NCBI RefSeq assembly: GCF_016859285.1
Contig: NC_053407.1
Span: 25,291,857 to 25,355,856, forward strand
Source: Xiphias gladius
Lineage: Eukaryota > Chordata > Actinopteri > Istiophoriformes > Xiphiidae
Length of the DNA stretch: 64,000 nt
Direction of reading: 5' to 3'
Both the position numbers and the translations under genes were made by a program. This document shows, piece by piece, positions 1 through 12,089 of this stretch. The stretch's first letter is position 1. Each line of letters begins with the position of its first letter. The notes under the pieces were generated by a model. That model did not search any database. It was given only the letters and a program-made list of their open reading frames with translations, and had not been told where the DNA came from.

Positions 1-868
1 AATGTTTCTCAGCAAAATGCACTTTTGTGTATTATAGTGTTGAACTGGTTGAGGTGAGGCCTTTTAACTACCTTATATACAGTTGGGTAGTCCGGCGCTT
101 CCCTCCGAAGGGGCTCCAGGTAAATCTGAGGGATCTTGAGATGACTAATTTGAGAGGAAAGAAGAAATAACAAAGTTCTGACCTACAAATTTGTTTCTTT
201 TTTGTGACATATTTGTTAATTTACTTCTTTGGGCCACGACCTGTCATTTAAATTGAAAGTATCTGAGAAGTTCAGAGGGGAAATAACTCTTTGGTGGAAC
301 TGCCAACAAATCATAAACATTTGAAAGGGGCCCCAGCTACGACCTGTTTTCTGTAGGGGTCACAAGCCAAAAATGTTTGGGAGCCACTGGTTTAATCCTT
401 CTCAATGCACTGTATTTTACAAGCTTATTATATATTTTTATGTAAAATCCTAATTTGTAAAGTGACTGGTAACTATGTCTATTAAATAAATGTATCTGAA
501 CAGAAAGCAGGATAGTTTAATGGACACATTGAATGTTGTCTTGACACAGTGTTAAGTCCTGTTGACAAGTTTATCCGTATTTCCTCTGCAACTGTGTAAC
601 TCATCAGTATCTGTGTCTTCTCCTACACATCATCTCCATTAAAGACAGTCACAGAATGCTGACAAGACGACCTTCCATACATCTACCCTTACGTTTTGTC
701 CAGACGTGCTCACTAGAACTATTAGCGTGGCTCATATATCCACACATACATTTATATTTAGTGAGTGGGCCATGATAGCCATAAAGCGGCTATTCACTTC
801 TATGGAGAGGCTGTAAAGCAAAAAAATGTAGCCCTCCCACTTGATAGACTGCAAGAGGCTGTGTCAAC

Positions 869-1078
869 ATACACACACACAGACACACACACACACACAC
901 ACTCACACACAAACACACAAACACACACACATACACGTACACATACAGACAAACACACTCTACCCTCTTTCCTTAATGGATAGCAGGAGATGTTCAGCCA
1001 GGACTGGTTGAAAGAAGGCCTTATGACAGGGAACACACACACGCACACACACACACACGCGCACACACGCAAGCACAG
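869..1078. repeat. Imperfect (CA)n microsatellite pair
   Basis: Two CA-rich tracts, about 869-959 and 1033-1078, are interrupted by unique sequence. They produce spurious Thr-His and Cys-Val open frames on the two strands. Confidence 0.9.
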
Positions 1079-1647
1079 TACGTGACAAGCAGCCCTCATT
1101 TTCATATTAACAACTTGTGTAACAACCATCCTGGGCAGAAAGAAAGGAAGAGCCCTATACCAGAATGTGTTTTCACATATGTATTTAGTGACTGCAGGAT
1201 TACAACTGCATCCTGTGACAATATGCAGTATGTTCTCGTTTTAATTCCAGACTAAAGCCTTGCACAGGATACCTCTTCTCTTGACAGAGTTGGTGCCATC
1301 TTCTGGTCAAGGATAGAAGCTGCAGGATTCTTATTCTTACAATATGCAGACTTACAGCCAATTACCATTTAGATAGTTGTGAAGATGCTTGTGAAGATTA
1401 AACCTGAAAATACTTTTCTTTTGTAATTTTGTATCCAGTAATACGGACCCTTGTTTCAACATGATATTACACACATTTGCAGTTAACTCAGCGTAACACA
1501 GACAAGTTACAAATGAAAGGAAAAACGTGCCTAAGTCAGTGGAAAAACAGAAGAAAATACAGATGCTTCCACACTAAGCACATGGGGTCAATGAATGGTT
1601 TTATGTGTATGAAAATGATGTGAATCATATTTTTATGACCGTTACAA

Positions 1648-1695
1648 TCACCAGATCTCAACCCAGTTGAACATCTGTGGAAGATTTTGGAGCCA
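1648..1695 (+). pseudogene. Tc1/mariner transposase fragment
   Basis: Read on the + strand from 1648, the sequence gives SPDLNPVEHLWKILE. This is the conserved motif around the second catalytic Asp/Asn-Pro region of Tc1-type DDE transposases. The reading frame is not open for any useful length on either side and no terminal inverted repeats were found, so this is a decayed fragment only. Confidence 0.7.
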
Positions 1696-2443
1696 TGTGT
1701 TAGATAGAGCGCTAGTATCTTCGGATACTTAACAGTACATCTGATATCTTCTTTGAGCAATCAAAATTAGCTTGGGTTGGACCAATACTTGGCCAAACAA
1801 TCCGACCTATGTGGGATGAGTCAAACGTCCCGTGGGATTTATGATGAGGATTCGTGCGTAACAGCAAGTGGGAAAACAGAGCTGAATTTTAGTCTGTGTT
1901 TAGCCACAGAGATGAACTCATCCTTTTTCTGTGAAAGCAGTATTTGCACGTATTTTTAGAGGTCACTAAATATGTACTAAAAAGTATTTGAGTATAAGGG
2001 ACAGTGAGCAGACAGTACACTTAACATATGTTGCAAAAAACTCACAATCGCTGTGTTGAAGCAGCTGCGAAAGGCTAAACTGAGAATGTCTATTTCAGGC
2101 ACATTTTAAACACAGTACGGTATTCTGGGAAGTGTCATAATTTTCTGGCATCTACAGTATGTTTACATTTCTCCAACCTATTGCCGGACCCCAGGATGTG
2201 ACATGTTAAACGATGTAAACTGTTGCTAAATACATACGCTGTCTGATGTCTGTTGATTTCGGCGTGAGTGGTCCCTTAAGACGCGTCACCAGGCCAACAT
2301 GCTGGTCCAATAGCGTGAACAGACGGAGAAAGCCTCATCTGAGTGTTTCTGCCGGTCTCATTGTCAAACCTGTCTGTCTCACGTGCTGCTAGTATTTATC
2401 TACTGACTTACCTCTCTGTCTGTGGAATTACCTGTCTTTCTCT

Positions 2444-2547
<104 letters not shown>

Positions 2548-2914
2548 ATTTACAGTCTGAAATGTGTGCAAAATGAGGTAATACAAGTTTTACTCTGTAA
2601 GCTGTGGAGGTGTTTCATCGCAGGAGCTTTGATCTACAGACCACTGACATTTATAAAGTACTATCATCAATATTTGCAAAATGCAAATTAGGTGGCTGTG
2701 TACAATACATGTGTATATGTGCATTTATACTCAACTGGGTACAAGCTGTATACATTACAGTGGTATATTTGTATTTAGTCATACCAGTAGTTTCTAAATC
2801 TGTAAGTGTAAATATTTTTTAAGTATGTCTTACGATTTCCGGACTTCCATATTTATGGGTGCTGTTGGGTTATCGCCGAGAAAGATTACATCTATATTAT
2901 ATAATGCGACAGAT

Positions 2915-3415
2915 GCTAGCAGCTCTGTGAGGCTGCACGTTGGCACAGAGCTGCTTTGAGCCAAATGCCGACACATCTTAGTTCAGTGTGATAGCATGCT
3001 AACATATGCTAATTAGCACTGACGCGACACAAGCAGCAGCTGAGGAAGCAAGTGTTGGATAAATCTAAATTTCAACCGGATGATGGAGCTAGAGGAAAAG
3101 TCCGGGGATCCCCAAAGTTGTCCTCTTGCGGGGGACATGAACGTTTGTACCAAATGTCACGGCAAATCGTCCTACAGCTGTCGAGACATTTCAATAAAAG
3201 CCTAAAATGTCAAACCGCTGGTGATACTTGCAGAAAAGTCAAGGGATCGCTAGAGTCTGTTGGATTCATCCTCTGGGGGTCATGAATGTAAGGACCAAAA
3301 TTTCAGCTTAAACCATCCAATGGTAGTTGAGGTATTTCAGTGGGGACAGACCGGCAGACAGACTGACATTGCCATCCCTGAAGCCGTGCTGCTAACATGG
3401 ATAAAAATCTCAAAT
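2915..3415 (+). repeat. Dispersed fish repeat, copy A
   Basis: It shares landmarks with copies near 7.9, 16.0, 44.4 and 46.0 kb: a 5' part rich in 'gctaac'/'tgctaattagc' words, then 'gaggaaaagt', 'ggatc.ccaaag', 'atcctctggggg', 'catgaatgt', 'atccaa' and a terminal 'ccatccctgaagcc'. The aligned core appears about twice in this copy, as if partly duplicated. I cannot name the family; a SINE or a non-autonomous element is possible. Confidence 0.75.
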
Positions 3416-6400
3416 ATTTTATAATTTTGTACAATTTGATCAATGTGACCCGAGAGAGGGGCCCAGCGAGTCAAATTCCTTTGAAAACCCATTCGGTCAA
3501 TAACTGATTAAGTCACTCTGGTATGTTTATCTATGCATACTGTATAGTATATGCAAGTGTGTGTGATGTCTTTGTGTATGTGTGTGGGTGGATGCATGGG
3601 TATTTGTATCTGCCTCTGTGTGAACAGAAACTGCATCAACCCATCGACCGAAAACAGACGCCTCAGCACTTTTCCCTAGCTTGAAATTTGTCACCCTCAA
3701 GAAAAAGCCTCAGTCTGGTTCCAGTTGATCCCATCCGACTCCCTGTGCCAGCAATATTCCAGCTTGTTTCCAGCATGTGGCTGCTCATATTTGGATAATT
3801 TGAACCGGAGAAGAGAGAAAACAAGTGTCTCTGTGTTGACCTCCCTCGTCCACTCTGAGAGGTCTTTCAGGCGGACTCTGCACTGTGTAATGCTTCTAGC
3901 TGCAAGTCAAGTCTGTACTCACAGAGACTGTTAATGAGCTGAAACCAGTCACTACAAGCCATGGTCTGGGTGCGTCGACAAAGACACAGAAAAAAACAAA
4001 CACAAATACAGAATGAACTATTTCAGGTGACTATGACTTAACTTAACTCTAGTTAACTCTTAAAACAAATTAACCTTATTTTTCTTTTTTCTTTTTTTTG
4101 GGAACAAAGGGGTTATTCATGATCAAACTAGCATGTTATATTGTATAAACTGGTGAGTAACAGGATATCACAGCCATTTAAAATGTAATATTATTGATTT
4201 TGTGACTCAGCTCTACTCCATAGCCATACACACAATATCTTTACGACCCAGACTGTGAAAACACACCACGTGCCTGTTACTAGGGACTCCTTGTGTGCCA
4301 TAACATACAGTTAGTCCAACACGTAAAGCCTATACACTCAAACACTTTTAACAACCTCAGTGTAATTTCAGGCCAATGACACAATAACATACTGGCTATA
4401 ACATACTGGCTGCTGCCACAGACAGAACACAAGAGTGGTTCAGCTGCTCAGGCTCCAGAGGACAGAATATTTCTCGGTTTTGTGGTCTGACTCTGGAGTG
4501 GCAGTAGTATCAGTAACCAAACTGGACGAGAACCTGTTCATCTTAAATTACGCTGTCATTTCTAACTAAATGTGATAAACAAACTGACAAAGTTGATTGA
4601 AGCCATTAACCAGTGAGAACTGATTCTTCAACTAACAAAAACAAAAACCTAAAGCACTGTCAGCAAGCCCTAGGGGCTGTAATGTTGCTTACACCTACAA
4701 CACAAAAGTAAAAAGGAAAAAAAAAAACAGGCATACTGAGCCTTACGGGAAGTTAAGATGGTTCTGCGGATGGCGATAGGCAACGGGAGAATCAGAGCCA
4801 AAAGGGTTTATCTTCTGGGGAAGAGAAAATTTCATGCCAACCTGCCCATTAGGCTTTTGTTATTTCTTAGTGCACAAGAAGAAACTGTGCCCTACCGGTG
4901 GTGCAAGACAAAAGGTAAGGGGCTCAGAAAAAAAGCATGAGGGCTCATCCCCTGGAATATCCACCGCGAATCTCATGTAGGTGCGATCAAAGTGTTGATC
5001 AAGGGACAAAAGGGTTGGACTCTTCTGGGAACCGTGACGGTCTATAGCAGATTTTAACGGCTTTCTGACCAGCAGCTGTTCAGACACGCTAGTGATCCCA
5101 TCCTCCTGCCCTGCCACTAGCAGTGCAAAAAATACTAAATTGCACTAATTAGGTCTGCACAATATGGACCCCAGTGTCAAGAAATAACAAGCTGAAGTTT
5201 TTTTTAAAAATGTGATGACCTTCTCAAACCAAAATAAACATTTACTGAGTCAGTAGTCAACTGTATATTCCTCATGCTTTAATTTCCTCCTTTAAGTGGC
5301 TGACAGGCTTGTGAGTCAAGTGCTCTCTGGACTGAGTGCATACATTAACAAATATACGTTTTGTTTTTTTTGTCAATTCCTGCACTGTGGGTCCCACCAG
5401 TGATTCTCCCTGAGGACAAAAAGTTGTGCAAACCTATGGTGTTAAAATATAAAGGTTTGCTGTCTCACTTTGTGATCTAGGCTGATAATAGCAGTGTGTT
5501 CCTAGACAGAAAAGGAGACTCGTTCAGGTTTATTTGTCAAAACCATGCTTTAATATTGTCAAGCTATGAGCAGAGCTGCAGAACAAATGACCCAAAATAG
5601 ACCGAATCATACGCAACACCAGCTGGACTTAAAAGACTTTTAGTTTTATGAAGCTTATATGACACTTAACTTAAAAACTGTTGGCATGATAGTCTACTTC
5701 CTAACTAACGGCGTCAAATTTTTACACACGCATGTATGTGTAATGTTAATTCTGTGATTTTGACATTTGAATCAGTTTTTGTGAAGATGAATAACTCTCC
5801 TTGTTTCAGAGAACTTTGAGAGCGTAGTTCTTACATAATATTTAAAGTGGAAAAAATGGCTATGTCCGCAGGAGAAGCCTAGATACGTGTCCTTTGTCAG
5901 ACATTCAGTTTTTCTGTCATGGAGCAACTTTAGGGTTTGGCTCACTAGGAGTCTTGGCCGTCTTTCCCTTCAGAGAGACAAACGTATAGTGAAGAATGAA
6001 GAGAAGTCTGTCTGAGATCACATCAACAACTGCTGTGAGCTGTTTTAGGGTCATTAATGGATTTTCCAGGTAACAAAACTATGAATGTCACATATCTCTC
6101 TTGTAGATGCAAGAAGAGTGGTTTGCATATTGGTACTTGGAGTGCTGACTTACGATACAGTTTTTAAAGTCAGTAACGGCTTACCATCTCTTATAGAAAC
6201 TACAGGTATAGGATATTTTGGGGGCTTCTGGTGTAAAGATTTGAGAGGCTCTTTTATGACTTGCACAGCGCCATTTGGAATCCCCGAACCTGCCAGTTTG
6301 GACAGTGGGAAACACTTCTTCTGTTTCTTTTTTTGTATTCCTGCCGAAGTGCCCAACAGCTTTCTAGTGGAGGTCCACAGCAGCCAACGCTAAAAAAATT

Positions 6401-7884
6401 TGTGGCTGTAGAGGCCATATAACTATAAATGTGCAAAAGAATGTCGATAAAAAGGGGCACTGGTCACCACGGAAACTTTGCCTGTGTAAAAAAAAAGCTG
6501 CAACATAAACCTACGGAATAGATGTTTGGAGGCGGCGTGATATAAAAATGTTCTGCTGTCTAACTCTCTGTGCCGCTCTTGGAGACATGTCACCCAGCAA
6601 CAACTGATTGACATTAATGATGGTGAGCAAACCTGATGCTTCTATTTCATCCGTGTGCAGCTGCTGAATAAACAGTGAGTCTGCAAATAAGCACCAAATT
6701 AGAGTAGATCGGCTGTGAATACATTTTCCTTTGAAGATGTAGAGGTTAAGTGTGCGTCAGTGAGGTCATGGAGCACACAGCCAGTATTTACAGCTCTGAA
6801 TAGAGTTTGGTGGGAAACGAACAAGGAGACCTGCCTTTCCTCAACCTCAGGCCAACATTAGCATGTTTAACTTTAAACTGAATGCACACAGACACCAGCA
6901 ACAGACACACGTGGCAGTATATTTGCATAGTCAAATGGGCACAGACGTGCACGCACACAAGTATTCACACAAATTTACCTCATGACGTTGGCCTTTTAAT
7001 CAGCTAATTTGCACGCACACTCCTACTCACACAATTATGCACACTTATTGAGATTTGTGACCAAAAACGGTCAACACATAGTTCATGTTCTCTAATATTA
7101 TCAGACAGATTTGCAGATTTTGTTTCCTGCTTCATTTGGCATTAAATCGCGTTTATATACAGCATCTCATTTCTTCACTGCAAATCCATAAATGTTTCAA
7201 CGTGATAGAGTTAAAGACGGAAAACGGCCTTTGTTCTATGAGGTCACACCCGTAATGTTATCTACAGTATCTGGCTATCACAACAGAGAATGCGACGTCA
7301 AGAATATTTATATCTATTCCACCGTAGCCAGCCTAGAAAGAGAAACCGCCAAGAATCAATGAGTCAAATCCATTTACTTTGCCAAGGACAAAATTAATGT
7401 ACTACACTTTGTTTTGATGGCACTGATACAGACAAATTAGCCAATCACCCAGCAGGACATATTGTACCACTGCCATGGAAAAACACTTGTGTCTGTAGTA
7501 AGTGGAAGTGGTATAGGCCAGATAAAACACTACCAGGAGAGGAGGTTTTATCTGAGAGCGCAGCCTCAGGTTCTTCACCTTCGTCTTGTCTGGTACTTTT
7601 GTGTATCAGGACACATTCTTAAGTTAGATGCACCGAGGGAAGACACAGCAGTCTGATCCATACTCATTTACTATTGGCACTCAGGCAGCATGAAATATGA
7701 ACGGCGGCTGAAATATAAACTTTCTTTTCACCAGTAACACACCGTAGGCTGTATAGGGTCAACGATGACTAATTGTCTGCAGTCCTGCATGCCGCGGCCG
7801 TCAGGCTGTGGATAGGCGCAGCAGTGACACAACGTAAAGATGCTGTTGTTTAGGATGTTACTTTTTTTTAACGGCGGGCGGGCG

Positions 7885-8200
7885 GTTTTAGTTCAGCATG
7901 TTAGCATGAACATTTAGAGCATTTGCTAGGGAGCACGAAACCTAAAGCTGAGTCAGCAGTTGAGTCTGATGGGAAGGTCGTTAGTTTAGCAGCATTGGAC
8001 AAATTGAAAATTAGACCTGATGGTGTTGCAAGAGGAAAAGCGGGAGGTTCACCAAAGTCATTACAAATCATCCTGTGGCGAACACGAATGCCTGTGCCTA
8101 TGGTCTGTATGCAACATGGCGATCCATTCAGTAGTTATGAAGACATTTAACTCTACCATCCCTAGAGCCACGCCTTTAGCATGGCAAATTAAAAATTACA
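7885..8200 (+). repeat. Dispersed fish repeat, copy B
   Basis: Same family and orientation as copy A: 'gttagcatgaac', 'caagaggaaaagcgggaggttcacc' word order (about 8026-8051), 'cctgtggcgaacacgaatg', and the terminal 'ccatccctagagccacgcc' near 8157. It is about 300 bp and diverged. Confidence 0.75.
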
Positions 8201-8684
8201 CTTTGTGCGGGCCTGGTGAGCTTCCCTCCACCACCAACTACAATCTATGAACACCTAGGAAGTGTCTGACTTTCAGTCGTCTATAAAAAACAGTTAGTTC
8301 CATTGACCAGTGGTGGTAATGAGTGTGCTGATGAATCACCTCAGTAGCGTATGTGTCATCCCCCTAATTGTGTGATTTCCTAAAACCAAGTTTTAATGGT
8401 TTTACTCAATCTTAAATAAATTGTATTTTTCAGCTTATTTTAAAAATGCCTATCTACCCATTAAAGTTTTGGAACTACTGTTTTTCCACTGCTTTTATAG
8501 TTTACATACTCTATTCTGTGCGTATAGCAGCATCAACCCCCGTTCAAACCACTTTGATAAATAACTGCAGAAAAGCTGGGATAAATTGATCCTTTCTTCA
8601 GCCTCAGATTTTGTCCGATTCTGTGTTTCAGCTTTGATATTCAAGGCTGTTTGCATGACCTCACCAACTGGCAGGAGAAGACCA

Positions 8685-8686
<2 letters not shown>

Positions 8687-8731
<45 letters not shown>

Positions 8732-8738
8732 CTCGCTC
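8687..8738. repeat. (CT)n tract just upstream of the putative acan first exon
   Basis: About 20 CT units followed by a short imperfect 'cgctctcgctctt'. A polypyrimidine tract of this type is common near vertebrate promoters but is not by itself evidence of one. Confidence 0.95.
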
Positions 8739-8779
8739 TTCCGCCCTTTCCCTCCCTCTCTCTTTCCAACATCTAAATG

Positions 8780-8878
8780 TGTGGTAGAGCTTGAATAAAG
8801 CTTCTTTCTGCTCTCCTACACCGGCAGGAGCAAGAGGCCCCTGGAGTCACTGGAACTGGGAGCTTTGGAGCATCAACG
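8780..8878 (+). promoter_or_regulatory. acan: Candidate acan promoter and non-coding exon 1
   Basis: A TATA-like 'gaataaag' at 8793-8800 lies about 30 bp before a GC-richer stretch that ends at a strong splice donor, acg|gtacgt, after 8878. The first coding exon (17316 onward) has an acceptor only 6 bp before its ATG, so at least one upstream 5' UTR exon must exist, and this is the best candidate I can see. Mammalian aggrecan likewise has a non-coding exon 1 followed by a long intron. No transcript evidence is available, so the call is tentative. Confidence 0.35.
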
Positions 8879-10505
8879 GTACGTTTACAATTCACCACTG
8901 GAGTCCCTAACAAGGAATACTGGGAAGGGGTTTTAGGGGACACTCTGACTCTTCTTCATCCTCTGCTTGGGGGACAGGTATTGATTCAGGTACTCAGATG
9001 TCAAACCGAAGGTAACTTTTGGAAACGTATTTTTCGATACCAAGCAGTTCTGTTCTCTGGGGAGTTAATCGTTAACTAATAGAACAACCAGTTGATAAAA
9101 CAGATAATAAGATGTGATTTGACTCTTAGCGTTAACTTTAAGTTAGTTTTTGTGGTCACTTTTTCATGGGAGTTTTGTTATTTATTTGCTGGAAGTCTGA
9201 TATGGTTTCTGAGTTTTGCTGAACTGACTTTAGTGAGGTATTAATGGAATCAGCCTCTGTTTACAGCCCACTAAGTGTTGATGTTTGATTTGTTGGTTTA
9301 ATTGTACAGCATTCTATAACTTTGTTGGGAAAAGTGTATATGCATAGTGATTTCAAAAGTGCAGTATAATGTGGCTAAAATAAGATTTTTAAGAGCAGGA
9401 AATTGTTAAAATTCTATGTGGAATATGGAAATTCATCATATTTATATGGTAAGTTTGTATTCTGGATGGCTTCTCCGGATGGAGGGTAGCATGTATGAAA
9501 TTGCATCGCATTACTAAATTATAAAATTTACTCAGTGTTGGAAAATCATTATGTGTTTGTACTAGACTACTGATGCCCTAATGCCAGTACTCATTGTATT
9601 GTGTCATAAAGTTGCCCCTTTTTTCAATGGTTTGATCATTTTTCCTATTTGCTGATCATCTAGATCAGTGGTTTGTGACGCCTTGAAATGAAGCAATGTC
9701 TACTTGTGGCCCCTTGTCACTGGTTGCATATGTCTACCAATTTTGGCCACTTCAACCAAAGAGCAATAGGTTTTGCTTGGTTTTTTTTAAATAATTTTTG
9801 GACACATGGAAAGGTCAAATTATCCAGCAATTTGAAAGGAAAAAAAAAACACAAAGATTGGAGGAAAATTTAAAAAATGAAAATCATTGTGTATAGCAGA
9901 AATACGTTTGTTTGTTTTTCTGATTTCCTATGTTGTAATCATCTCACGACCTCTCAGATTTATCTTGTGACCCTTGTCGGGGTCCAACGCTGATGTAGAC
10001 CCCGGGCAACACGTGGAATAAAATACTAAAATGTGCAACAGTGCTTCCCGACCGGTGACTTTAAGACTGAGCTGAACATGATTACAGCTCTTTACATATT
10101 AGACACTGCAGCCTCGGTGTTGATAGGTAGAGATGAACCACTATATTCTCACAATAGTGCCAATTATATCATTTACATGTTGGAGCTAGATCTTGAGTCC
10201 TTGGAGGTCTTAAATGGAAAAAGAGGAAAAACTTTATTTTCCTTTTGAATTGAAATTCTGAGTGAAGCGGCTGAGCAGTACAAAACAGTGTTTGATTTTT
10301 GGGAAAACAATACAATCTAGGAAATGAGGTACGTCCCGTTACTATGGTAACATCAGGCTGTGAGAGCGCATGTTGTGAATTGTAATTCTCAGGTGTCCGA
10401 ATGAAAAAACAATTGACGGTGGGCTCAGTTGAAGCAATTACTTTAGACCTTTTTTTTTGAGTAAATCCACATTTGAGACCTTAAATAGTTTGGTTACTGC
10501 CATCA

Positions 10506-10524
10506 GTGTGTGTGTGTGTGTGTA

Positions 10525-10618
<94 letters not shown>
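10506..10618. repeat. (GT)n microsatellite, about 110 bp
   Basis: GT dinucleotide tract with two early interruptions (GTAT and GTTT). Flanking sequence to about 10660 remains TG-rich. Confidence 0.96.
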
Positions 10619-10620
<2 letters not shown>

Positions 10621-10979
10621 CCTGTGTGTCTACCTGTGTATATGTTTGATACATTTGACGGACTAGTGTGCACATGCAGCTCAAGGATGTCTTTGATCTT
10701 AGACTGCTGGGTATGAAGGCATGTACTAATGCAACCATGAGCACCTGTGAATAGTTTTTTTCCCCCCGCCCATCTCACTGTACAAGAGTTTGTGTGTGTG
10801 TTCTCAAACACAGGACTTACAGTATGTGTCAATACTGAAATGTGCGCACACACACCACACTCCCGTGCGTTTGCTTTACCACGGGCATCGGACGTGCACT
10901 CCCACACGTCCCCTTCGTGATGTATGAGTGTAGGTCTGTGTTTCTGTGTATGTATGCGCATCAATGTAGACTCTGTTCT

Positions 10980-11335
10980 GCTGCTGAGGGACTCTAGAGA
11001 CTTAGAGGAGAGTGGGTGGAGGGTGGGGGCGGTGAGTTGGTGAAGGAGGGGGAGCCATCCCCTGGATGCCCGCCTTGTGTTTACCTTGGCAGGGTTGCAC
11101 CCCCCCAAGACCCTGCCCCTGTCTGTTGCTGGAACAGACCGACGCCTTATTGCCCTCCACCTCAGCTGGGAGCGGAACATACCACAGCGGCCGAACAGGG
11201 GAGCAGCGGCCATCCCAGTGACTGAATAGGCACAGTGTGGAGAGGGGGCTGATTGGCTTGACCTGCCCTGGCGTGGCTTGCTCACGAATGCTGGTGAGCA
11301 ATATGAAGTGGCCACAGTTTAAATGATGCATTAAA
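10980..11335. promoter_or_regulatory. GC-rich candidate regulatory element in acan intron 1
   Basis: This 350 bp stretch is clearly richer in G+C than the AT-rich sequence around it. It contains 'gcagcggccatcccagtgactgaa' (about 11200-11225), an 'aacagaccgac' word and, at 11291, a strong donor-like ctg|gtgagcaa. An open frame runs through it on the minus strand, but the predicted protein is low complexity with no domain. An intronic enhancer, an alternative first exon, or an unrecognised repeat would all fit. Confidence 0.3.
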
Positions 11336-12089
11336 GAGAGCCGAGGATCTGCTCAATGATCGGATAGAAAGCAATGAGAAGGTTTTGGTTGGCTTGGTTA
11401 GAGAATAGGGTGAAGGTTTTTGCTGGCGTTCTCTGTGTTAATGCATTGTGAGAGTGTGAGTAGGGTTTGATTGCTGGCTGGTTATTGCTGTCTTTATCCA
11501 TTTTTGGGACGCCCACCTCGACTGTGAGGATACATATGACTCAGCGCTTTTAAGGCAAAAGCACGGCAAGAAAAACATAGTGTTAATGAATCCCCTTTTC
11601 ATTTACAGAGATATATTCAATTTTAACCCATTATCACTGGAACGAAAGAATACACATTTTAACATTTTTTGCAGGAGGAGTAAGCTAATGCTAGGCTGAA
11701 AAGTAGTTTTTCACTGCAGTCTTTGGTTGAAAGTTTCGAGTTTGTTGTACCTCTGACCACACTCGGCATCACTGATGGTCGCGGTTGGATGTGGTCAGAA
11801 GTGTGCAGCACGGGGAAAAGTTAAATCAGGGAAGGTCAACGAAAACACGATTGCCAGCTGGTGTTAAGTTGCTCTTTAACGACGATTACCACTTAAACCT
11901 TGCGTTTGTTGGCTGCGCATAGTTTGACTGTTATACGGACTGATGACCGACCCAACAAAGACAGTGTGACATTATGGCAGGATAGTGGTCACGCAGCTGC
12001 AACAGAGTTTCCTTTTTTGCACCGAGAAAGAAAGAAAAAAGAAAAAAAAAGTGCATATCATTTAAAAATCATACGGCAAAGGTGTGGTA

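Noticed and set aside
800..1129. Open frames rich in Cys-Val or Thr-His (also at 2343-2691, 10457-10744, 15040-15401, 32042-32118, 40875-41258, 63317-63713)
   Set aside because: They are translations of CA/GT microsatellites.
4758..5117. Overlapping open frames near 4.8-5.1 kb
   Set aside because: No recognisable protein, splice sites or composition change; could not be supported as an exon.
6085..6393. 102-codon + strand frame
   Set aside because: Low-information Phe/Cys-rich translation without a domain; the neighbouring frames are equally open.
10503..11315. 270-codon minus-strand frame in acan intron 1
   Set aside because: Its C-terminal part is a GT-repeat translation and the rest has no domain or splice logic; treated as non-coding.
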